Below, piece by piece: positions 10,915 through 19,955 of a stretch of 64,000 nt of DNA; the first letter of the stretch is position 1; each line of letters starts with the position of its first letter. The notes below the pieces were generated by a model, which was given only the letters and a program-made list of their open reading frames with translations, was not told the DNA's origin and made no database searches. Origin of the DNA: Pseudomonas guariconensis (GTDB lineage: Bacteria > Pseudomonadota > Gammaproteobacteria > Pseudomonadales > Pseudomonadaceae). Made by a program: the position numbers and the translations under genes. The DNA lies in assembly GCF_015680235.1 (NCBI RefSeq), contig NZ_JADLJL010000007.1, forward strand, positions 62,001 to 126,000. The letters run 5' to 3'.

Positions 10915-12372
10915 ATGGTCTTTTCGTCCAACGTGTTCCTGTTCCTGTTCCTGCCGATATTCCTCGGTCTGTACTACTTGAGCGGGCAACGCTATCGCAA
11001 CCTGCTGCTGCTGATCGCCAGCTATATCTTCTATGCCTGGTGGCGGGTGGATTTCCTTGCCCTGTTCGCCGGGGTCACGCTGTGGAACTACTGGATCGGC
11101 CTGAAAGTCGGCGCCGCCGGCGTGCGCACCAAGCCAGCCCAACGCTGGCTGCTGCTGGGCGTGGGCGTCGACTTGGCGATCCTGGGCTATTTCAAGTACG
11201 CCAACTTCGGCGTCGACAGCCTCAACGCGATCATCACCTCGTTCGGCATGCAGCCGTTCATCCTCACCCACGTGCTGCTGCCGATCGGTATCTCGTTCTA
11301 TATCTTCGAGTCGATCAGCTACATCATCGACGTGTACCGCGGCGATACACCGGCCACGCGCAACCTGATCGACTTCGCGGCCTTCGTGGCGATCTTCCCG
11401 CACCTGATCGCCGGCCCCGTGCTGCGCTTCAAGGACCTGGTCGACCAGTTCAACAACCGCACCCACACCCTGGACAAGTTCTCCGAAGGCTGCACCCGCT
11501 TCATGCAGGGCTTCATCAAGAAAGTGTTCATCGCCGACACCCTGGCGGTGGTCGCCGACCACTGCTTCGCCTTGCAGAACCCCACCACGGGCGATGCCTG
11601 GCTCGGCGCGCTGGCCTACACCGCGCAGCTGTACTTCGACTTCTCCGGCTACAGCGACATGGCCATCGGCCTGGGGCTGATGATGGGCTTCCGCTTCATG
11701 GAGAACTTCAAGCAGCCGTACATCAGCCAGTCGATCACCGAGTTCTGGCGGCGCTGGCACATCAGCCTGTCCACCTGGCTGCGCGACTACCTGTACATCA
11801 CCCTGGGCGGTAACCGCAAAGGCACCTTCAACACCTACCGCAACCTGTTCCTGACCATGCTGCTGGGTGGTCTGTGGCACGGTGCCAATTTCACCTACAT
11901 CATCTGGGGCGCCTGGCACGGCACCTGGCTCGCCATCGAACGCGCCCTGGGCCTGGACACCAACCCGCAGCGCTTCAACCCGGTCAAGTGGGCCTTCACT
12001 TTCCTGCTGGTGGTGATCGGCTGGGTGATCTTCCGCGCCGAGAACCTCCACGTGGCCGGCCGCATGTACGGCGCCATGTTCAGCTTCGGCGACTGGCAGC
12101 TGTCGGAACTCAACCGCGCCCAACTCACCGGTCTTCAGGTCGCGACCCTGGTGGTGGCCTACGTCACCCTGGCGGTGTTCGGCCTGCGCGACTTCTACCG
12201 CAACGCCAAGCCCACGCCCAAGCCGACCCCGGTGCAGATCAACGCCGACGGCTCCATAGGCCTGGACTGGACCCGCGTCATGACCCGCGCCCTGGTCCTG
12301 CTGCTGTTCGTTGCCTCGGTGCTCAAGCTCTCGGCACAGAGCTACTCACCGTTCCTCTACTTCCAGTTCTGA
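10915..12372 (+). CDS. algI: Membrane-bound O-acyltransferase AlgI (MBOAT)
   Basis: AlgI passes acetyl groups from a cytoplasmic donor across the inner membrane to the periplasmic acetylation proteins. The 485-residue product is strongly hydrophobic with about 11 membrane segments. It has the MBOAT signatures FWRRWHISLSTWLRDYLYI (from about 278) and GGLWHGANFTYIIWG, which places the catalytic histidine at 322 as in P. aeruginosa. AAGGAG precedes the ATG. The gene starts after a REP-containing gap, so it may have its own level of expression. algJ follows 10 bases downstream. Confidence 0.97.
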   Translation: MVFSSNVFLFLFLPIFLGLYYLSGQRYRNLLLLIASYIFYAWWRVDFLALFAGVTLWNYWIGLKVGAAGVRTKPAQRWLLLGVGVDLAILGYFKYANFGVDSLNAIITSFGMQPFILTHVLLPIGISFYIFESISYIIDVYRGDTPATRNLIDFAAFVAIFPHLIAGPVLRFKDLVDQFNNRTHTLDKFSEGCTRFMQGFIKKVFIADTLAVVADHCFALQNPTTGDAWLGALAYTAQLYFDFSGYSDMAIGLGLMMGFRFMENFKQPYISQSITEFWRRWHISLSTWLRDYLYITLGGNRKGTFNTYRNLFLTMLLGGLWHGANFTYIIWGAWHGTWLAIERALGLDTNPQRFNPVKWAFTFLLVVIGWVIFRAENLHVAGRMYGAMFSFGDWQLSELNRAQLTGLQVATLVVAYVTLAVFGLRDFYRNAKPTPKPTPVQINADGSIGLDWTRVMTRALVLLLFVASVLKLSAQSYSPFLYFQF

Positions 12373-12382
12373 GGCCTGAATC

Positions 12383-13540
12383 ATGAACCGGACACTACGC
12401 ATCACCTATTCGCTGTCGTTCCTGGGCCTGCTGACCGGGCTCGGTGCCTGGTCGGTGGGTGGCCTTGAGAGCTTCAACCGTACCGAGCAGATGACCCTGC
12501 TCAACGGCAAGCTGGCCAAGGCCGCCGAGACCCATTACGACGAGCAGTTCCCGATCAAGCGCATCGGCACCAACCTGTGGGCCGCGCTGGACTTCAAGCT
12601 GTTCAACGAAGGCCGCCCGGGCGTGGTATTGGGCCGCGACCAGTGGCTGTTCACCGACGAGGAGTTCAAGCCTACCGCTGGCGCCGAGCAACTGATGCAG
12701 GAAAACCTGGCGCTGATCCGTGGCGTGCGCGACACCCTGCAGCGCCACGGCACCCAGCTGGTACTGGCGATCGTCCCGGCGAAGGCTCGGGTCTATTCGG
12801 AGTACCTGGGCAAGGCCCTGCCAGCCAGCCTGCATAGCGACCTGTACAACCAGTTCCACGCCCAGGCCCGCCAGGCCGGCGTGTTCGCTCCGGACCTGAT
12901 GGCCCCGATGGAGCAGGCCAAGGCCCGCGGCCAGGTATTCCTGCGCACCGACACCCACTGGACGCCCATGGGCGCCGAAGTCGCGGCCCAGGCCCTGGCC
13001 GAGGCGGTATCGCGCCAGAACCTGCTCAACGGCGATCCGCAGCAGTTCATTACCGAGGCCGGCGGCACCAGCCCGTACAAAGGCGACCTGACCAACTTCC
13101 TGCCGCTCGACCCGCTGTTCAGCAACCTTTTGCCGAGCCCGGACAACCTGCAGCAACGCACCACCCGACCGGCCGAGGCCGCGGGTGAATCAGGCGATGC
13201 ACTGTTCGCCGAAACCCAGATCCCGGTGGCGCTGGTTGGCACCAGCTACAGCGCCAACCCGCACTGGAACTTCCTCGGCGCCCTGCAGCAGGCACTGCGC
13301 AGCGACGTGGCCAACTACGCCGAAGACGGCCACGGCCCGCTGCTGCCGATGCTCAAGTACCTGCAGAGCGACGCCTTCAAGGACAACGCCCCGCAAGTGG
13401 TGGTGTGGGAATTCCCGGAACGTTATCTGCCAATGAAGAACGACCTCAGCGCATTCGATCCGCAGTGGATCGCGCAGCTGAAGAACACCCGCAAATCCGA
13501 AGAAAACCTGGCTCTGTCGTCCAATCGGACGGTTCACTGA
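12383..13540 (+). CDS. algJ: Alginate O-acetyltransferase AlgJ (SGNH-like)
   Basis: AlgJ is a periplasmic, membrane-anchored SGNH-like acetyltransferase that relays acetyl groups during alginate modification. The 385-residue product has an uncleaved N-terminal anchor (about 8-26). The catalytic residues are D190-T-H192 (followed by WTPMGAE) and S288 in GTSYS, the numbering known for the family. It is paralogous to AlgX but lacks its carbohydrate-binding module. It lies between algI and algF. Confidence 0.97.
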   Translation: MNRTLRITYSLSFLGLLTGLGAWSVGGLESFNRTEQMTLLNGKLAKAAETHYDEQFPIKRIGTNLWAALDFKLFNEGRPGVVLGRDQWLFTDEEFKPTAGAEQLMQENLALIRGVRDTLQRHGTQLVLAIVPAKARVYSEYLGKALPASLHSDLYNQFHAQARQAGVFAPDLMAPMEQAKARGQVFLRTDTHWTPMGAEVAAQALAEAVSRQNLLNGDPQQFITEAGGTSPYKGDLTNFLPLDPLFSNLLPSPDNLQQRTTRPAEAAGESGDALFAETQIPVALVGTSYSANPHWNFLGALQQALRSDVANYAEDGHGPLLPMLKYLQSDAFKDNAPQVVVWEFPERYLPMKNDLSAFDPQWIAQLKNTRKSEENLALSSNRTVH

Positions 13541-13553
13541 AGAGGACATGCAC

Positions 13554-14201
13554 ATGACCAACAAACCTTCCTTCGCCAAAGCGTTCACCCTCGCGGCAGG
13601 CCTGTCCCTGCTCTCCCTGCAGGCCCTCGCCGGCGCCGATGCGGCGCTCTATGGCCCAAGCGCGCCGAAGGGCTCGACCTTCGTGCGCCTGTACAACGCC
13701 GCAAGCGCCCCGGCCGCAGCGTCCGTGGGCAACACCCAGATCAAGCAGGTCGGCGCCCAGGCCAGCAGCGACTTCAGCTTCCTGCCAGGCGGTGACTACA
13801 CCGCCCAGGTCGGCGGCAAGAGCGTCCCGGTCAAGCTGGCCGCGGACAAGTACTACACCCTGGTCAACAACGCCAGCGGCACCCCGCAGCTGATCGAGGA
13901 GCCACCGTTCAAGAACAAGCAGAAGGCCCTGGTGCGGGTGCAGAACCTCACCGACCAGTCGCTGACCCTCAAGACCGCCGACGGCAAGACCGAAGTGGTC
14001 AAGACCGTGGCCGCCAACGGCCGTGGCGAGCGTGAGATCAACCCGGTCAAGGTCAACCTGGCCCTGTACGAAGGCGACAAGAAGGTCAGCGACCTCAAGC
14101 CTGTCGCCCTCGAGCGCGGCGAAGCGGCAGTGCTCTATGTCACCGGTTCCGGCAGCAGCCTGTCGCCGGTCTGGGTCACCCGCCCAGTCGCCAGCAACTG
14201 A
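13554..14201 (+). CDS. algF: Alginate acetylation adaptor AlgF
   Basis: AlgF is a periplasmic protein with two beta-sandwich domains needed for alginate acetylation, interacting with AlgJ and AlgX. The 215-residue product has a signal peptide (cleavage after ALA, about residue 25) and then the conserved GADAALYGPSAPKGSTFVRLYNA. Two ATGs lie close together. The one at 13548 is only one base from the AGAGGA ribosome site, so ATG 13554 (7-base spacing) is preferred. The gene lies between algJ and algA. Confidence 0.94.
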   Translation: MTNKPSFAKAFTLAAGLSLLSLQALAGADAALYGPSAPKGSTFVRLYNAASAPAAASVGNTQIKQVGAQASSDFSFLPGGDYTAQVGGKSVPVKLAADKYYTLVNNASGTPQLIEEPPFKNKQKALVRVQNLTDQSLTLKTADGKTEVVKTVAANGRGEREINPVKVNLALYEGDKKVSDLKPVALERGEAAVLYVTGSGSSLSPVWVTRPVASN

Positions 14202-14234
14202 TCCAAGCCCCTATCGACCTTTTGGAGAAACATC

Positions 14235-15689
14235 ATGATCCCGGTAATTCTTTCTGGTGGTAGCGGTTCGCGTCTGTGGCCTCTGTCGCGCAAGCAGTTC
14301 CCCAAGCAGTTCCTGGCCCTGACCGGTGAACACACCCTGTTCCAGCAGACCCTCCAGCGCCTGGTGTTCGAAGGCATGGATGCACCCATCGTGGTGTGCA
14401 ACAAAGACCACAAATTCATCGTCCAGGAGCAGCTGGCCGGCCTGAACTTGCAGACCCAGGGCCTTTTGATGGAGCCCTTCGGCCGCAACACTGCTCCAGC
14501 GGTGGCCATGACCGCCATGAAGCTGGTCAACGAAGGCCGTGACGAGCTGATGCTGGTACTGCCAGCCGACCATGTGATCGAGGACCAGAAGGCCCTGCAG
14601 CGCGCCCTGGCCCTGGCCACCGTGGCGGCCGAGCGCGGCGAGATGGTGCTGTTCGGCGTGCCGGCGACCAAGCCCGAGACCGGCTACGGCTACATCCGCT
14701 CCAGCCAGGATGCCCTGCTGCCCGAAGGCGTGGCGCGTGTGGCGCAATTCGTCGAGAAGCCTGACGAGAAACGCGCCAACGAGTTCGTCCGTGCCGGAGG
14801 CTACTTCTGGAACAGCGGCATGTTCCTGTTCCGCGCCAGCCGCTTCCTCGAAGAGCTGAAGAAGCACGACCCGGACATCTACGACACCTGCCTGCTGGCC
14901 CTGGAGCGCAGCGAGGAAGACGGCGACACCCTGAGCATCGATGCCGCCACCTTCGCCTGCTGCCCGGACAACTCCATCGACTACGCGGTGATGGAAAAGA
15001 CCCAGCGCGCCTGCGTGGTGCCGCTGTCGGCCGGCTGGAGCGACGTAGGTTGCTGGTCGTCGCTGTGGGAAGTGCACGACAAGGACGCCGACGGCAACGT
15101 CACCAAGGGCGACGTGGTGGTGCAGGACAGCCGCAACTGCATGATCCATGGCAACGGCAAGCTGGTATCGGTGATCGGCCTGGAGAACATCGTCGTGGTC
15201 GAGACCAAGGACGCCATGATGATCGCCCACAAGGACAAGGTCCAAGGCGTGAAGCAACTGGTCAACACCCTCGACCAGCAGGGCCGCAGCGAAACCCAGA
15301 ACCACCTCGAGGTGTATCGCCCATGGGGCTCGTACGACTCGGTGGACATGGGTGGCCGCTTCCAGGTCAAGCACATCACCGTCAAGCCGGGCGCGAGCCT
15401 GTCGCTGCAGATGCACCACCACCGTGCCGAGCACTGGATCGTGGTATCGGGCACGGCCGAGGTGACCTGTGACGAGAACGTGTTCCTGCTCACCGAGAAC
15501 CAGTCGACCTACATCCCCATCGCCTCGATCCACCGCCTGCGCAACCCGGGCAAGATCCCGCTGGAGATCATCGAAGTGCAGTCCGGCAGCTACCTGGGCG
15601 AGGACGACATCGAGCGCTTCGAGGATGTCTACGGGCGTACTTCCACGCCAGTGGAGCGTGGGGTTTCGGTGAAGACCATCGCGCAGTAA
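14235..15689 (+). CDS. algA: Mannose-6-phosphate isomerase / mannose-1-phosphate guanylyltransferase AlgA
   Basis: AlgA is bifunctional. It isomerises fructose-6-P to mannose-6-P and later makes GDP-mannose from mannose-1-P and GTP, supplying AlgD. The 484-residue product has the N-terminal pyrophosphorylase signature GGSGSRLWPLSRKQFPKQF (residues 8-26) and the sugar-binding FVEKP near 174. The C-terminal cupin isomerase domain (about 350-480) has the metal-binding QMHHHRAEHW segment. GGAG precedes the ATG. It is the last gene of the operon, with a hairpin and REP pair following within 30 bases. Confidence 0.97.
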   Translation: MIPVILSGGSGSRLWPLSRKQFPKQFLALTGEHTLFQQTLQRLVFEGMDAPIVVCNKDHKFIVQEQLAGLNLQTQGLLMEPFGRNTAPAVAMTAMKLVNEGRDELMLVLPADHVIEDQKALQRALALATVAAERGEMVLFGVPATKPETGYGYIRSSQDALLPEGVARVAQFVEKPDEKRANEFVRAGGYFWNSGMFLFRASRFLEELKKHDPDIYDTCLLALERSEEDGDTLSIDAATFACCPDNSIDYAVMEKTQRACVVPLSAGWSDVGCWSSLWEVHDKDADGNVTKGDVVVQDSRNCMIHGNGKLVSVIGLENIVVVETKDAMMIAHKDKVQGVKQLVNTLDQQGRSETQNHLEVYRPWGSYDSVDMGGRFQVKHITVKPGASLSLQMHHHRAEHWIVVSGTAEVTCDENVFLLTENQSTYIPIASIHRLRNPGKIPLEIIEVQSGSYLGEDDIERFEDVYGRTSTPVERGVSVKTIAQ

Positions 15690-15699
15690 GTGGGACCCT

Positions 15700-15720
15700 G
15701 GGGCCGCTTTGCGGCCCTTT
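15700..15720 (+). terminator. GC hairpin at the end of the alg operon
   Basis: Seven-base arms GGGCCGC (15701-15707) and GCGGCCC (15711-15717) with a TTT loop are followed by only three T. It lies 11 bases after the algA stop, directly before the REP pair. It is a plausible weak intrinsic terminator. Confidence 0.6.
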
Positions 15721-15795
15721 CGCGGCACAAGGCCGCTCCTACAGAGGTCTGCCGTTGTGCAGGGCTCTGTAGGAGCGGCCTTGTGCCGCGAAAGG
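15716..15795. repeat. Perfect inverted REP pair (31-bp arms)
   Basis: Arms 15716-15746 and 15765-15795 are exact reverse complements of the GCGGCACAAGGCCGCTCCTA family, separated by 18 bases. This is a BIME-type structure after algA and could form a very stable mRNA hairpin that blocks 3' exonucleases. Confidence 0.93.
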
Positions 15796-15878
15796 AGGGC
15801 AACGCCCTCCCGCTTTTGAGCCCTCCCCGTTTTCCAGCTAGGATGACCTGACCCGCTGCAACAAGGTCTAACCCCGCC

Positions 15879-16343
15879 ATGCTCATCGGCGCCCTGCTCA
15901 TCCTCACCTGGCTGGTATTGCTGCTGCGCTACCCTGCCAAGGCCCTGCCGATTTCCCTGGCCGCCGTGCTCGGCCTGGGGCTGGTGGCGCTGTGGGTGGT
16001 CTGGCAGGACACCCGCGAAGCCTCGCAACTGGCTCGCCTGGACCTGCGCCTGACCTACGCCCCCGACCAGTGCCCCGCCGACCGTGCCTTGCAGGTGCGC
16101 ATGAAAAACGGCAACGATGTTCCCCTGACCGAATTGCGCTGGCGCGTCGCCGCCTACACCCCGGGCGATACCGTCAACCTGGCCGAGAACACCTACAACG
16201 CCCCGCGCTACCGCGGCCCCGGCGAACTGCAGCCCGGCGCCACCTGGACCGATTGCCTGCCCCTGCCGCCGCTGCGCGCCGGGTATCGTCCGCAGACGCT
16301 GGAGTTTCGGGCCGAGCACCTGCAAGGTACATTCGCCAATTGA
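15879..16343 (+). CDS. Conserved hypothetical membrane-anchored protein
   Basis: The 154-residue product has two adjacent hydrophobic segments at the N-terminus (about 2-17 and 24-43) and a periplasmic-looking beta-rich domain. That domain has two cysteines (in DQCPADRA and TDCLPLPP) that could form a disulfide. The second half resembles small Pseudomonas proteins often labelled multidrug transporter without basis. It is too small to be one. It is isolated between the alg terminator and a REP pair. I do not recognise a function. Confidence 0.8.
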   Translation: MLIGALLILTWLVLLLRYPAKALPISLAAVLGLGLVALWVVWQDTREASQLARLDLRLTYAPDQCPADRALQVRMKNGNDVPLTELRWRVAAYTPGDTVNLAENTYNAPRYRGPGELQPGATWTDCLPLPPLRAGYRPQTLEFRAEHLQGTFAN

Positions 16344-16356
16344 TCCACCGCCAGTA

Positions 16357-16430
16357 CCGGCCCAATCGCCGGCAAGCCGGCTCCAACACCCTACTCTTGG
16401 TGGGAGCCCGCTTGCCGGCGATCGGGCCGG
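16357..16430. repeat. REP pair
   Basis: Two units of the CCGGCAAGCCGGCTCC-type family face each other at 16357-16386 and 16399-16430, between the hypothetical protein and the SDR gene. Confidence 0.85.
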
Positions 16431-16470
16431 TATTGGCAACGCCTACTTTCCTTGATGACAGGCCTTCCCC

Positions 16471-17295
16471 ATGCCCACTGTGCTGATCACCGGTTGCTCC
16501 AGCGGCATAGGCCGCGCCCTGGCCGAAGCCTTCCGTGACGCCGGCCACGAAGTCTGGGCCACGGCCCGCAAGCCCGAAGACGTCGAGCGACTGGCCGCCG
16601 CCGGCTTCGACGCCCGGCAGCTGGACGTGAACGACACCGACGCCCTGGCACGCCTGGCCGATGAGCTGGAGGATCGCCACGGCAGCCTGGACATGCTCAT
16701 CAACAACGCTGGCTACGGCGCCATGGGGCCTTTGCTCGATGGCGGTGTCGAGGGCCTGCGCCACCAGTTCGAGACCAACGTCTTCGCCGTGGTTGGTGTG
16801 ACCGGCGCGCTGTTCCCGCTGCTGCGCCGCGCACGCGGCCTGGTGGTGAACATCGGCAGCGTCTCCGGGGTGTTGGTCACCCCATTCGCCGGTGCCTACT
16901 GCGCGTCCAAGGCCGCCGTGAACGCCCTGAGCGATGCCCTGCGCCTGGAGCTGGCACCATTCGGCATCCGGGTGATGGAAGTGCAGCCTGGGGCGATCGC
17001 CTCGCAGTTCGCCAGCAACGCCCAGCGTCAGGCGGATGAGGTACTGGCCGCGGATTCGCCGTGGTGGCCATTGCGCGAATATGTCCAGGCCCGGGCGCGG
17101 GCTTCGCAGGACAGGCCGACACCGGCTGCGGTATTCGCCCAAGGGCTGCTGGCGGCTACCCGCAAGACGCCGACGCCCGCGCTGGTGCGCCTGGGCAATG
17201 GCAGCACGGCGCTGCCGCTGCTAGCCCGGTTGGTGCCGCGGCGGTTGCTGGACAAGGTGTTGCGCAAGCGGTTCGGGTTGCTGCGACCATTGTGA
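16471..17295 (+). CDS. Short-chain dehydrogenase/reductase
   Basis: This is a classical SDR of 274 residues: nucleotide-binding TGCSSGIG (7-14), NNAGYG near 77-82, the active-site Ser in NIGSVSG, and Y-x3-K in YCASK. The C-terminal 60 residues (hydrophobic, ending in a basic PRRLLDKVLRKRF) are typical of the retinol-dehydrogenase-like branch that sits at membranes. The substrate cannot be read from sequence. It stands alone between REP clusters. Confidence 0.9.
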   Translation: MPTVLITGCSSGIGRALAEAFRDAGHEVWATARKPEDVERLAAAGFDARQLDVNDTDALARLADELEDRHGSLDMLINNAGYGAMGPLLDGGVEGLRHQFETNVFAVVGVTGALFPLLRRARGLVVNIGSVSGVLVTPFAGAYCASKAAVNALSDALRLELAPFGIRVMEVQPGAIASQFASNAQRQADEVLAADSPWWPLREYVQARARASQDRPTPAAVFAQGLLAATRKTPTPALVRLGNGSTALPLLARLVPRRLLDKVLRKRFGLLRPL

Positions 17296-17307
17296 AATAG
17301 CGTCGCC

Positions 17308-17428
17308 TGCATCGGGGCAAGCCCGCCCCCACAGGTTCCCCGTAGGGCCTGATTTGTGGGAGTTCATGCAGAGAAGCAGTGTCTGGTGTGGGAGCGGGCT
17401 TGTCCCGCGATTGGGCCGCGCAGCGGCC
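17308..17428. repeat. REP cluster between convergent genes
   Basis: One unit at about 17310-17337 (GGGGCAAGCCCGCCCCCACAGG) and one in opposite orientation at 17388-17428 lie between the 3' ends of the SDR gene and the outer-membrane efflux gene. They may act as a two-way terminator. Confidence 0.85.
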
Positions 17429-17430
17429 CC

Positions 17431-18870
17431 TTACACCGGCTCGTCGAACGCCTGCCAGCCGCCGCCCAACGCCTTGTACAGCCCTACGAGCGCCTGGGCC
17501 ACCGCCGCCGAACTGTCGATCCACTGCTCCTCGCTGGCCAACAACGCGCCCTGCACGCTCAACACGTTGAGGAAGTCCACCGCCCCTTCCACGTACTGGC
17601 GCTGTGCAGTTTCCAGGGCGATGCGGTTCTGTTTCACCGCCTCGGCCAGATGGTCGCGACGCAACTGGCTGGCGTTGTACAAGCGCAGCACATCGTCGAT
17701 CTCGTGCCATGCCCCCAGCACCACCTTGCGGTAGTTCAACGCCGCCTCCTGCTGCTGGGCCTCGCGCAGTTCCAGCGTACCTTTCAAGCGCCCACCTTCG
17801 AAGATTGGCAACGACAGCTGCGGTCCGAAGGCGAAACGCCGCGCATCCCAGGCGCCGAAGTCGGACAGCTGCATGGCCTGGAAACCGACACTGCCCGACA
17901 GCCGGATGCTCGGGTAGAAGTCGGCCTTGGCCACGCCGATGCTGGCGGTGGCCGCATGCAGGCGCGCCTCGGCCTGGCGGATATCCGGGCGACGCTCGGC
18001 CAGCTCCGAAGGCAGGCCAATGGCGAACGACTGCCGTGGCGCCGGTAGCTCGCCAGCGGCCAGCAACTGGCTTTGCAGGCTGCGCGGCGGTTCGGCGGCG
18101 AGCAGGCTCAGAGCGTTGATCAGATCATCGCGCCGGGCTTCCAGGGTCGGCAGGCGGGCCTCGATGGACGCTACCTGGGCACTGGCCTGGGCCACGTCCA
18201 GGCGCGTGGCGACACCTTCGGCCTGGCGATCCTGGGAAAGCTCGAGGCTATGTCGGGCGACCTTGAGGTTGTCGCGGGTGATCTGCAAGGTGTGCTGCAC
18301 CGCACGCAACTGGATATAGTCCCCGGCCGTTTCGGCCAACAGCGCCAGCAGCACACCGCGACGATCGTTCTCGGCCACTTCCACCGTGGCATCGGCCGCC
18401 TCGACCTGGCGGCGCACCCGGCCCCACAGGTCCAGCTCCCAACCGGCCACCAAGTCGCCCTGCCACAGGTTGAAGGCCGACTTGCCCGCCTTGCCGGACG
18501 GGTCGCTCAGGCCTTCGGCGCTGTTGCGCGCACGGCTGTAGCCAGCGTTCATGTCCACCGAGGGCGCCTCGTCGGCGGCCACGGTACTGCGCAAGGCACG
18601 GCTTTGCAGCAAGCGCGCGCTGGCCATCTGCAGATCGAGGTTGCGCTCGGCCACGCGCTGGATCAGCGCGCTCAGCTGGGCATCGTGGAAGCTGTCCCAC
18701 CAGCGCAGCTCCAGGGGCTCGGCAGTGGGTTGGCTGGCGGCGGCCTCGCCCTGCACCGGCGACCAGGCCTGCGGTGCCTGGTGGTCGGGGCGCTGGAAGT
18801 CCGGGCCCAACGTGCAGCCGGCCAACAGCACCGCCAGCAACAAGGGGCTCAAGCGGGATGCAGGTTTCAT
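17431..18870 (-). CDS. Outer-membrane efflux lipoprotein, NodT/OprM family
   Basis: This is the outer-membrane channel of a tripartite efflux pump. The 479-residue product starts MKPASRLSPLLLAVLLAGCTLGPDFQRP: a lipoprotein signal with lipobox LAGC (Cys19) and the family signature GPDFQRP. Two TolC-like repeats follow with long helices. The start at 18870 is chosen because it gives the signal peptide; a longer frame upstream overlaps the adaptor gene. It is the last gene of a minus-strand operon with an EmrA-like adaptor (7-base gap) and an EmrB-like pump. Confidence 0.94.
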   Translation of the reverse strand: MKPASRLSPLLLAVLLAGCTLGPDFQRPDHQAPQAWSPVQGEAAASQPTAEPLELRWWDSFHDAQLSALIQRVAERNLDLQMASARLLQSRALRSTVAADEAPSVDMNAGYSRARNSAEGLSDPSGKAGKSAFNLWQGDLVAGWELDLWGRVRRQVEAADATVEVAENDRRGVLLALLAETAGDYIQLRAVQHTLQITRDNLKVARHSLELSQDRQAEGVATRLDVAQASAQVASIEARLPTLEARRDDLINALSLLAAEPPRSLQSQLLAAGELPAPRQSFAIGLPSELAERRPDIRQAEARLHAATASIGVAKADFYPSIRLSGSVGFQAMQLSDFGAWDARRFAFGPQLSLPIFEGGRLKGTLELREAQQQEAALNYRKVVLGAWHEIDDVLRLYNASQLRRDHLAEAVKQNRIALETAQRQYVEGAVDFLNVLSVQGALLASEEQWIDSSAAVAQALVGLYKALGGGWQAFDEPV

Positions 18871-18877
18871 CGCGCGC

Positions 18878-19948
18878 TCACCTCTTTGCCTCGAGCGTGT
18901 CGCCGTGGGTGTCGATGGTCGCCACCACCGACATGCCCACCCGCAGGCGCTCAAGCAGCGGCTGGCCGTCATCGAAGACGATCTTCACCGGAATGCGCTG
19001 GACCACCTTGGTGAAGTTGCCGGTGGCGTTGTCCGGCTTAACCGCGGCGAAGGTCACGCCGGTGGCCGGGGCAATGCTCTGGACATGGCCGTGCAATGTT
19101 TCGCCCGAGAAGGTATCGACACGGATGCTCACCGGCTGGCCGGGTTGCACGTGGGTCAGCTGGGTCTCCTGGAAGTTGCCGACCACATAGGCCTGCTGCA
19201 GCGGCACCACCGACAGTAGCCGCGCGCCCGGGTTGACGTAGGCGCCCACGCGCAGGGCGCGCTCGCCGACCATGCCATCCACCGGGGCGGTGATCTGGGT
19301 GTAGGAAAGGTCCAGCTGGGCTTTCTCGAGCCCCGCCTCGGCACGCTTGAGCTGGCCATCGGCGCTGGCCACCTGGGCGCTGAGGATATCCACCTGCTTG
19401 CGCGTGGCCACCAAGGCCGCCTGGGCATTGGCCAGGCGCGCACGGGCCTGGTCGACCCGGCTGCGCGCCTGCTGAGCATTCTGCACGGTGCCGGCGCCCT
19501 GTTCGGCCAGACGACTGTAGCGCTTGACCTCATGCTCGGCGAAGGCCACCTCGGCCTGCGCCGCCTTCACCGCGGCCTCGGCCTGGACGATCAGCGAGCC
19601 CTGGCGCTCGAGGGTGGCGCGGGCGTCGGCGCTCTGCGCCTTGGCCACCAGCAGCTGGGCCTGGGCGGCGTCCAGGGCAGCCTGGTAATCACGGGCATCG
19701 ATGGTCGCCAGCAACTGCCCGGCCCTGACCTGCTGGTTATCCTCGACCAGCACTTGCTTGATGAAGCCCGCGACCTTGGGTGCGACCACGGTGTAGTCGG
19801 CGGTCACATAGGCGTCATTGGTGCTCTGTTCGTGGCCGCTGCCCAGCATCCAGGGCATCACCAGGGCGGCGAGCACGGCCACGGCCAGTGCCGAGCCGAT
19901 CACGAGAGTCTTGCGGTTGTTCGTCATTTCAGCAGTCTCGAATTTCAT
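18878..19948 (-). CDS. EmrA-like HlyD-family efflux adaptor
   Basis: This is the periplasmic adaptor that joins an MFS pump to an outer-membrane channel. It has one N-terminal membrane segment (about 16-38), then STNDAYVTADYTVVAPKVAGFI, the EmrA/HlyD signature. A lipoyl-like half, a long alpha-hairpin rich in Ala and Gln (about 90-200) and a beta-barrel domain follow. Two starts are possible, 19948 and 19927. The first is 7 bases past the stop of the upstream pump gene and is preferred for coupling. It lies between the emrB-like and oprM-like genes. Confidence 0.92.
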   Translation of the reverse strand: MKFETAEMTNNRKTLVIGSALAVAVLAALVMPWMLGSGHEQSTNDAYVTADYTVVAPKVAGFIKQVLVEDNQQVRAGQLLATIDARDYQAALDAAQAQLLVAKAQSADARATLERQGSLIVQAEAAVKAAQAEVAFAEHEVKRYSRLAEQGAGTVQNAQQARSRVDQARARLANAQAALVATRKQVDILSAQVASADGQLKRAEAGLEKAQLDLSYTQITAPVDGMVGERALRVGAYVNPGARLLSVVPLQQAYVVGNFQETQLTHVQPGQPVSIRVDTFSGETLHGHVQSIAPATGVTFAAVKPDNATGNFTKVVQRIPVKIVFDDGQPLLERLRVGMSVVATIDTHGDTLEAKR

Positions 19949-19955
19949 CCAGGGC